In this document: one piece after another, positions 6,856-10,969 of the stretch
How positions within the stretch are numbered: position 1 is the stretch's first letter
Layout: every line of letters starts with the position of its first letter
Source of the DNA: Bacteroidota bacterium
GTDB taxonomy: Bacteria > Bacteroidota > Ignavibacteria > Ignavibacteriales > Melioribacteraceae
Assembly: GCA_023381535.1 (NCBI GenBank)
Contig: JAMCSN010000214.1
Coordinates: 1-10,969, forward strand
Direction: 5' to 3'
Length of the DNA stretch: 10,969 nt
The notes under the pieces: model-generated
Told to the model about the DNA's origin: nothing
Databases searched by the model: none
The model's input: only the letters and a program-made list of their open reading frames with translations
Program-made: the position numbers and the translations under genes

Positions 6856-7329
6856 TTAGAATATCATGTTATCATCAGTTTTGAAACGCTCATCGCTTTT
6901 AGCAAAAAGATGATCAAAGCTATAAAACATTGGTCCGACTAACAGAATTACAATTGCAATAATCATTAACGTGAAAGGATATGACGCAAATGCAATAAAG
7001 CCTCTCGGCAAAGTCATAATTGTTGCAACCAGCATGTTTATCGTTATCGCAAACGCAGCAGGACGCGTTAGCAAACCAAGAATTAGCAGCAAGCCGCCAA
7101 CAAATTCTGTGAAGCAGCTTAAGTATGCCAGTGGTGCGGGAATCCCAGCTTTTGTAACGAACATTTGAATTGTTACTTCAAGACCCATACCGCCGAACCA
7201 GCCGAATACTTTGCCCGCGCCAACAACAAATAAAATTCCGCCAATAGTGCAGCGTAGTAGAAGTATGCTAATCCCCAGAAGTTTATTGTTGGTTCCGGTA
7301 AGCAACTTTTGAAAATTTATTTTTCTCAT
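6856..7329 (-). CDS. DoxX family integral membrane protein
   Basis: This 157-residue protein has four hydrophobic helices (about 17-40, 63-85, 90-106 and 115-136). It carries DoxX-family features: LLRCTIGGILFVVGAGKVFGWFGG in the first helix region and the FTEFVGGLLLILGLLTRPAAF turn between helices two and three. DoxX proteins are small inner-membrane proteins tied in various bacteria to thiol or oxidative stress and to quinone-linked sulfur oxidation. The precise role here is unknown. AAAGGGA lies a few bases before the ATG. It follows the truncated SRPBCC gene by 33 bp, so the two were probably one operon. Since the 5' part of that operon is lost at the junction near 7645, the original promoter is probably gone and current expression is doubtful. 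Confidence 0.88.
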   Translation of the reverse strand: MRKINFQKLLTGTNNKLLGISILLLRCTIGGILFVVGAGKVFGWFGGMGLEVTIQMFVTKAGIPAPLAYLSCFTEFVGGLLLILGLLTRPAAFAITINMLVATIMTLPRGFIAFASYPFTLMIIAIVILLVGPMFYSFDHLFAKSDERFKTDDNMIF

Positions 7330-7362
7330 GTCATCCCTTTTCTTTGTTGCATCAACAATTTT

Positions 7363-7644
7363 TTATTCAACAAAGTTCTTGAGAGAAGTACCTATAAGTT
7401 GAGTCCAACCTTCCACAAAATTTTCTTTCTTGAATTCCGGAACAACATCACCTGGGAAGCTTTCCAATCCTGCATGAGTTAATTTTAGCCGTGTTTTATT
7501 GTCCTCGGAGAATAATTCAAACGTCACATAAGAAATACCAACGTAACCATCATAGCGCCAACTGTAAGTGATTTTTTTCATCTTAACAACTTCCGTTACC
7601 TTACAAACGTGCAGCCATTTTTTCTCTTCAGTGCCCGCAAGAAA
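7363..7644 (-). pseudogene. 5'-truncated SRPBCC/AHSA1-like domain gene
   Basis: The C-terminal part reads ITYSWRYDGYVGISYVTFEL, then TRLKLTHAGLESFP and FVEGWTQLIGTSLKNF. These are the conserved second half of AHSA1-type START-like (SRPBCC) proteins. An ATG at 7581 would give 72 residues, but family-like sequence continues upstream of it without a start (KKWLHVCKVTEVVK). The frame runs open to a stop at 7645-7647. Intact members are about 140-150 residues, so roughly the first 50-60 codons are missing. The break coincides with the beginning of the DUF2326 remnant on the other strand. I therefore call this a truncated, probably non-functional gene. SRPBCC proteins bind hydrophobic ligands in a helix-grip fold, and half of the fold would not be stable. 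Confidence 0.75.
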
Positions 7645-8216
7645 TTAATGCCGTAAACCATTATACCGCGGAGATTGTTAAGTTGGAGAGAGATATTGAC
7701 GAAATAGCTTCATCAATTATTGAATTTAGAAAAGAATTAGTACCCCAAGTAAAGCAAATCTTCAATCTCATTGTATCTATTCACAAAGCTATCTATGTTC
7801 AACCTCCACTAAAGCATGTTTTTTCATTTTCAACCAATTTAGAAACTGATTCGATCCTTAGGATGGATATAATGGAAAATACCGGCAAGCAAGGTAAAGG
7901 TATCAACAAATCCCGCTCCCTCATCTATGATCTAGCTATTCTCTTTTATTCAATCCAGAATAATATAAAATCACCTCGCTTTATTATTCACGATGGTATT
8001 TTCGATGGTTTCGATAAAGCTAAAGCCCTGAAAACTTTCAATTTTCTAGATAAAAAGATAGCCGAAGGTTTTAAATTTCGATACATTGTAACATTAAATG
8101 ATGAGGGTGTATTCAAAAACTCTGGGAAGAGTGCGGATAAACTTCATGAGAGAATTCTTAACGATGCAAGAGTTCGGCTTACTCCGTCAAAACCACTTTT
8201 TAAGAAGGAATTTTAA
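7641..8216 (+). pseudogene. C-terminal remnant of a DUF2326 ABC-type ATPase
   Basis: The conserved part of this frame resembles the C-terminal DUF2326 region of SMC/ABC-like ATPases, some of which belong to ABC three-component conflict systems. From the TTG at 7683 the order is: a helical, possibly coiled-coil stretch (1-35); KGINKSRSLIYDLAILF (72-88), which corresponds to the ABC signature region; the hydrophobic Walker B strand and D-loop SPRFIIHDGIFDGFD (97-111); and the end RLTPSKPLFKKEF. The Walker A P-loop and long coiled coil of intact proteins are absent. The frame stays open upstream of the TTG (ending ...AEIVKLE) with no credible start or ribosome site. I read it as a 5'-deleted gene cut at the junction with the SRPBCC remnant. 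A standalone C-terminal protein cannot be excluded. Confidence 0.7.
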
Positions 8217-8247
8217 TTATTCAACTTTATAGTTGTATTTATAACAA

Positions 8248-8265
8248 TTAATAAATATTTATTAA
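8248..8265. promoter_or_regulatory. 18-bp perfect palindrome, candidate operator of the toxin-antitoxin operon
   Basis: TTAATAAATATTTATTAA is a perfect inverted repeat in the 91-bp gap between the DUF2326 remnant and the toxin gene, 42 bases before the toxin ATG. MqsA-type antitoxins repress their own operon by binding palindromes upstream of the toxin, so this is a natural candidate. The AT-richness of the region lowers the significance. A shorter inverted repeat, CAACT-TTAT-AGTTG, lies at 8222-8235. Confidence 0.45.
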
Positions 8266-8307
8266 ACTTTATCGTTGCCTTTTACGATAATAACCCATAA
8301 GTTTGAT

Positions 8308-8661
8308 ATGCCAAATTCAACCAAAGAACAAGTAGAAAGTTTTCTAAATGACTTTCACACAAAACTCAACATCTTTAGCATCGTTTTTGATCAAAGAGAT
8401 AAAAACAGACAAACGCTTGCTGATCTTGAAATTTCATATAATCAAAGAATTGATTTTATTAAAAGTATGAAGCCTGAAGATTATATCGATGGCCCTAATA
8501 AAGATACTAACGATACTACTCGCCCTGATTACTGGGTTTTTGGGATTAAAGTAAAAGAAAAAGATATTTATGTTAAAATCAATCTTGGTTACAGTAATAA
8601 ACCCGTTATTTGTATTTCTTTTCACATTGCAGAATTTCCACTAGAATTTCCTTTTAAGTGA
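8308..8661 (+). CDS. MqsR-like type II toxin (predicted mRNA interferase)
   Basis: From the ATG at 8308 this is 117 residues. An in-frame TTG at 8275 would add 11, but the ATG gives the better N-terminus (MPNSTKEQVESFLNDF). Neither start has a clear ribosome site. The pattern RDKNRQTLADLEI (30-42), MKPEDYIDGP (54-63), YWVFGIKVKEKDIYVKI (75-91) and ICISFHIAEFPLEFPF (101-116) fits the MqsR-family toxins, whose RelE-like fold cleaves mRNA. The segment around Y88 aligns with the strand carrying the active-site tyrosine of E. coli MqsR (VYLKI). The paired downstream gene has an MqsA-type N-terminus, supporting the call. The gap to it is seven bases. The call is by motif recognition; active-site identity is not proven. 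Confidence 0.72.
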   Translation: MPNSTKEQVESFLNDFHTKLNIFSIVFDQRDKNRQTLADLEISYNQRIDFIKSMKPEDYIDGPNKDTNDTTRPDYWVFGIKVKEKDIYVKINLGYSNKPVICISFHIAEFPLEFPFK

Positions 8662-8668
8662 GGTATAT

Positions 8669-9676
8669 ATGAAACACGAACTCGAATGTCCATATTGCGA
8701 TGGTATTGCTTCCTTACACATTGAACCAGCAAAATTATCTTTTAGAAAGGAAGAGTTTGAAGTTAACTCTTATTTTTATAAGTGCAATAAATGTAATCAA
8801 GAATTTACAGAACAATACACCGATACAATTACATTAGACCAAGTATATAATCAATATCGCCAAACGCACAACATACCTTCAGCGGAACAGTTCAAATTAA
8901 TTCGCGAACGGTATAATCTTTCAGCTTCAAAAATGTCCTTAATTCTTGGAATCGGTCAAAATCAATATAGCTTATATGAATCCGGAGATATTCCTAACGA
9001 AAGTAATTCTCAGCTAATTTCTTTGATAATGGATCCTGAGATTTTCAAAAAACATTTATTAAAAAGAAAATCAATTCTTCAGCCAAAAGATTTTGATAAG
9101 ATTGTTGAACATTTAGATTCTGTAATTTTAGAAGAACTAGAAAACGCAAATTGTTTTGAATCTTCTTTCTTTAATCCTTTTTCCGCGCCAAGTGATCTCA
9201 ATGGTTTCCAATCTACTTCCTTAGCAAAATTTGCCAATATGGTAATATTCTTCCTTCAAGACGCATTCCTGGTTACACGGCTTAATAAATATTTATTCTA
9301 TTCCGATTTTCTTAACTACAAAAACTCTGGCTTTTCTATCTCCGGCTATAATTATGCTGCAATCCCTTTAGGTCCTGTTCCCCAAGATTACAAAACTGTT
9401 TACGATCTTCTTGAAGAACATAATTACATTTTAACAGAACCTTACGAAACCGAATTTGATTTTACCGAAAAATTTGTTCTCGCTAAAGAATTTGATTCTT
9501 CTCTCTTTTCACAAATAGAATTAGAATCATTAAAAACTGTTAAACAGAAATTTGCGGCTCTAAAGACAAAACAAATAATAGATATGAGTCACGAAGAACT
9601 TGGCTGGCTTGAAAACAAAGACCGGAAAGATTTAATTAGCTATCAAAAATATGCCTCACTTCTTAAACATTTTTAG
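8669..9676 (+). CDS. MqsA-type zinc-ribbon/HTH antitoxin with C-terminal Panacea (SocA/DUF4065) domain
   Basis: This 335-residue protein has three parts. An N-terminal zinc ribbon has C7-x2-C10 and C39-x2-C42. An MqsA-like helix-turn-helix spans about 74-120 (FKLIRERYNLSASKMSLILG, then GQNQYSLYESG). A C-terminal Panacea/DUF4065 domain spans about 186-335, with LNKYLFYSDFLNYKNSGFSI and the hallmark PLGPVPQDY at 233-241. In MqsA the zinc domain binds the toxin and the HTH binds DNA. Panacea domains neutralise many unrelated toxins. This protein therefore carries two potential toxin-binding modules plus a DNA-binding one. Its ATG follows the toxin stop by seven bases with TGAGG overlapping that stop. 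The methyltransferase gene begins 10 bp after it, so this regulator may also control that gene. It probably represses its own operon. Confidence 0.85.
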   Translation: MKHELECPYCDGIASLHIEPAKLSFRKEEFEVNSYFYKCNKCNQEFTEQYTDTITLDQVYNQYRQTHNIPSAEQFKLIRERYNLSASKMSLILGIGQNQYSLYESGDIPNESNSQLISLIMDPEIFKKHLLKRKSILQPKDFDKIVEHLDSVILEELENANCFESSFFNPFSAPSDLNGFQSTSLAKFANMVIFFLQDAFLVTRLNKYLFYSDFLNYKNSGFSISGYNYAAIPLGPVPQDYKTVYDLLEEHNYILTEPYETEFDFTEKFVLAKEFDSSLFSQIELESLKTVKQKFAALKTKQIIDMSHEELGWLENKDRKDLISYQKYASLLKHF

Positions 9677-9686
9677 ATAATAGCTA

Positions 9687-10969
9687 ATGATCGAATTCAA
9701 AGCTAACGAAAGAACTTTTCAAGGTGTGCTGCTCTCTACATTTAACAGCCTACTTCAAGACAATCCCGAAATCAAATTCGATTCTGCTTTTCAAGAATTA
9801 AACGTTGGCGTTGGCGAATCTCGCTTTAGCGATACTATCATAACATCAAATGTAGATTCAAAACTAAAAGTATTCATCGAACTAAAAAACCAAAGCTGGG
9901 ATGCAACTGATGAAGACTTAGTAAACGATGCAATGATGAAAGCATTCAAAAATGGCATTGAATATTTCATCACCGGAACACCGCGCCAGTTGGTTTTATT
10001 CAAAACATTCGAGCCGAATACGACACCGCAAGACCGTAAATTAAAGCTCTACTATCTTGCTAATGTTAAAAGCGATAACGATGTAACTACTCCGGCTTAT
10101 CAATCGCAAATACAACCAACAGTAAAAATATTTTTACAAGATTTAAGCAATCTAATTCATGGCATTACTGATGTCCATTGGGATTCTATTGATAAACAAT
10201 TTATCAATAAACTATCCACTTACATTCTGGAAGCTTCCGCTCAAATGAGCGAAGAAATGACTCCGGTAATTCAGTCCAACGACAATCTTAAAAAGAGAAT
10301 AAGAGATTATATTCAAGAGCAAGATATTTTCCACGTTACAATTAATTTTCGTAACGATGATATTTATAATCTTTGCCAGCTTTCAAATTATTTGCTCTAC
10401 TTAAAAATAATTTTCTATTCTTACCTTCAACGTGATGTTAAGAAACTCAACTTAAAACCTCTTACCATTCCTGAGGAAAAACATCTTCTTAATAAAGCAT
10501 TGCGAGAAAGATTTAACGATGTTCTTGCTCATGACTATGAACCGATTTTCAAAGAAACCGTCCTTGATGAATTTACTTACCCGCAAAAGTATTTGCCGGA
10601 ACTTAGAAGAAATGTCAAGCAAATCGGAAAGCTCCAATTTCAAGACCTTAGTTGCGATATAATAGGTTCAATCTACAACACATTAATTGAAAACCAAGAA
10701 CAACATGATCGCGGTCAGCATTTTACAAATACCAACGAAGTCGATATTGTAAATGCATTTTGTATTAACAAGGAAACAAAAACCGTTTTGGATAGCGGCT
10801 GTGGTGCGGGAACGTTTCTTGTCCGCGCTTATGCTTTTATGAAACACTTTAATAAAAAAGCAAAGCATATTGAATTGCTCGAACGCCTTTGGGGAATTGA
10901 TATTGCACCCTTCCCCGTATTTCTTGCAAGCATGAATCTTTCTTTGCTCGACATTAAAGAAATTGATAA
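9687..10969 (+). CDS. N6-adenine DNA methyltransferase with N-terminal PD-(D/E)XK-like nuclease segment (partial, open at right edge)
   Basis: The frame runs from ATG 9687 to the window end without a stop (427 codons and two bases). Near the N-terminus E37, D49 (SRFSDTII) and E65-L-K67 (VFIELKN) form a PD-(D/E)XK-like pattern, as in the nuclease part of type IIG or type I-related restriction enzymes. A long helical linker follows (about 145-320). The methyltransferase domain starts with DRGQHFTNTNEV (341-352, motif X region), then motif I TVLDSGCGAGTFLV (366-379) and LWGIDIAPFP (401-410) with acidic D405 of motif II. The catalytic NPP(Y/F) motif and any target-recognition domain would lie beyond the window. 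The gene starts 10 bp after the antitoxin with no clear ribosome site, so it is likely co-transcribed with the toxin-antitoxin pair. A single-chain restriction-modification enzyme is my best reading; a methylase-only role is the alternative. Confidence 0.85.
   Translation, partial: MIEFKANERTFQGVLLSTFNSLLQDNPEIKFDSAFQELNVGVGESRFSDTIITSNVDSKLKVFIELKNQSWDATDEDLVNDAMMKAFKNGIEYFITGTPRQLVLFKTFEPNTTPQDRKLKLYYLANVKSDNDVTTPAYQSQIQPTVKIFLQDLSNLIHGITDVHWDSIDKQFINKLSTYILEASAQMSEEMTPVIQSNDNLKKRIRDYIQEQDIFHVTINFRNDDIYNLCQLSNYLLYLKIIFYSYLQRDVKKLNLKPLTIPEEKHLLNKALRERFNDVLAHDYEPIFKETVLDEFTYPQKYLPELRRNVKQIGKLQFQDLSCDIIGSIYNTLIENQEQHDRGQHFTNTNEVDIVNAFCINKETKTVLDSGCGAGTFLVRAYAFMKHFNKKAKHIELLERLWGIDIAPFPVFLASMNLSLLDIKEID

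Noticed and set aside
8274..8305. TAAGTTTG (8298-8305) with GTTG at 8274-8277 as a TAnnTTTG promoter for the toxin gene
   Set aside because: Transcription would start after the chosen ATG at 8308, so it could not serve that start codon. There is no later methionine that keeps the domain.
9791..10868. Minus-strand open frames of 60-70 codons opposite the methyltransferase gene
   Set aside because: They are antisense shadows of a strongly supported long plus-strand frame and have no domain features or ribosome sites.

Overview
The window looks like a chromosomal segment of a low-to-moderate GC member of the Bacteroidota/Chlorobiota/Ignavibacteria group. This is inferred from gene content (PdxB, the NfeD-slipin pair, a thioredoxin-like ferredoxin with endonuclease III) and from a TTTG / TAnnTTTG promoter in front of the tRNA locus. 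Several left-half genes also have clear Shine-Dalgarno sites (AAGGAG, GGAGGG), which fits Ignavibacteria/Chlorobiota better than classical Bacteroidetes. The assignment is tentative.

The window splits into two blocks that meet near base 7640-7650. The left block (1-7644) has every gene on the minus strand and reads as ordinary chromosome. From the right it holds: a 5'-truncated SRPBCC/AHSA1 gene with DoxX; a membrane protease NfeD with its slipin partner; pdxB with an aldo/keto reductase; a tRNA-Glu(CTC) locus with a second, broken tRNA copy; a compact ferredoxin - endonuclease III - HD-domain operon; and a decayed peroxiredoxin at the left edge.

The right block (about 7641-10969) has every gene on the plus strand, is visibly more AT-rich, and looks like a defence or accessory island. 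It opens with the C-terminal ATPase piece of a DUF2326 (ABC three-component type) protein. Then follows a tight three-gene run: an MqsR-like toxin, an antitoxin joining an MqsA-type zinc ribbon and helix-turn-helix to a Panacea/SocA (DUF4065) domain, and a large N6-adenine DNA methyltransferase with an N-terminal PD-(D/E)XK-like nuclease segment. The last gene is open at the right edge.

The two blocks meet head to head, and both genes at the junction have lost their 5' halves. The left one still reads as SRPBCC up to about 7635 and the right one as DUF2326 from about 7650. This is the clearest rearrangement scar in the window. Two other sites of decay or repair are the tRNA pseudocopy, whose anticodon region is exactly replaced by a 17-bp palindrome, and the peroxiredoxin remnant. 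The most interesting functional unit is the toxin / zinc-ribbon-Panacea antitoxin / restriction-methylase run, which may couple a toxin-antitoxin module to a restriction-modification enzyme.
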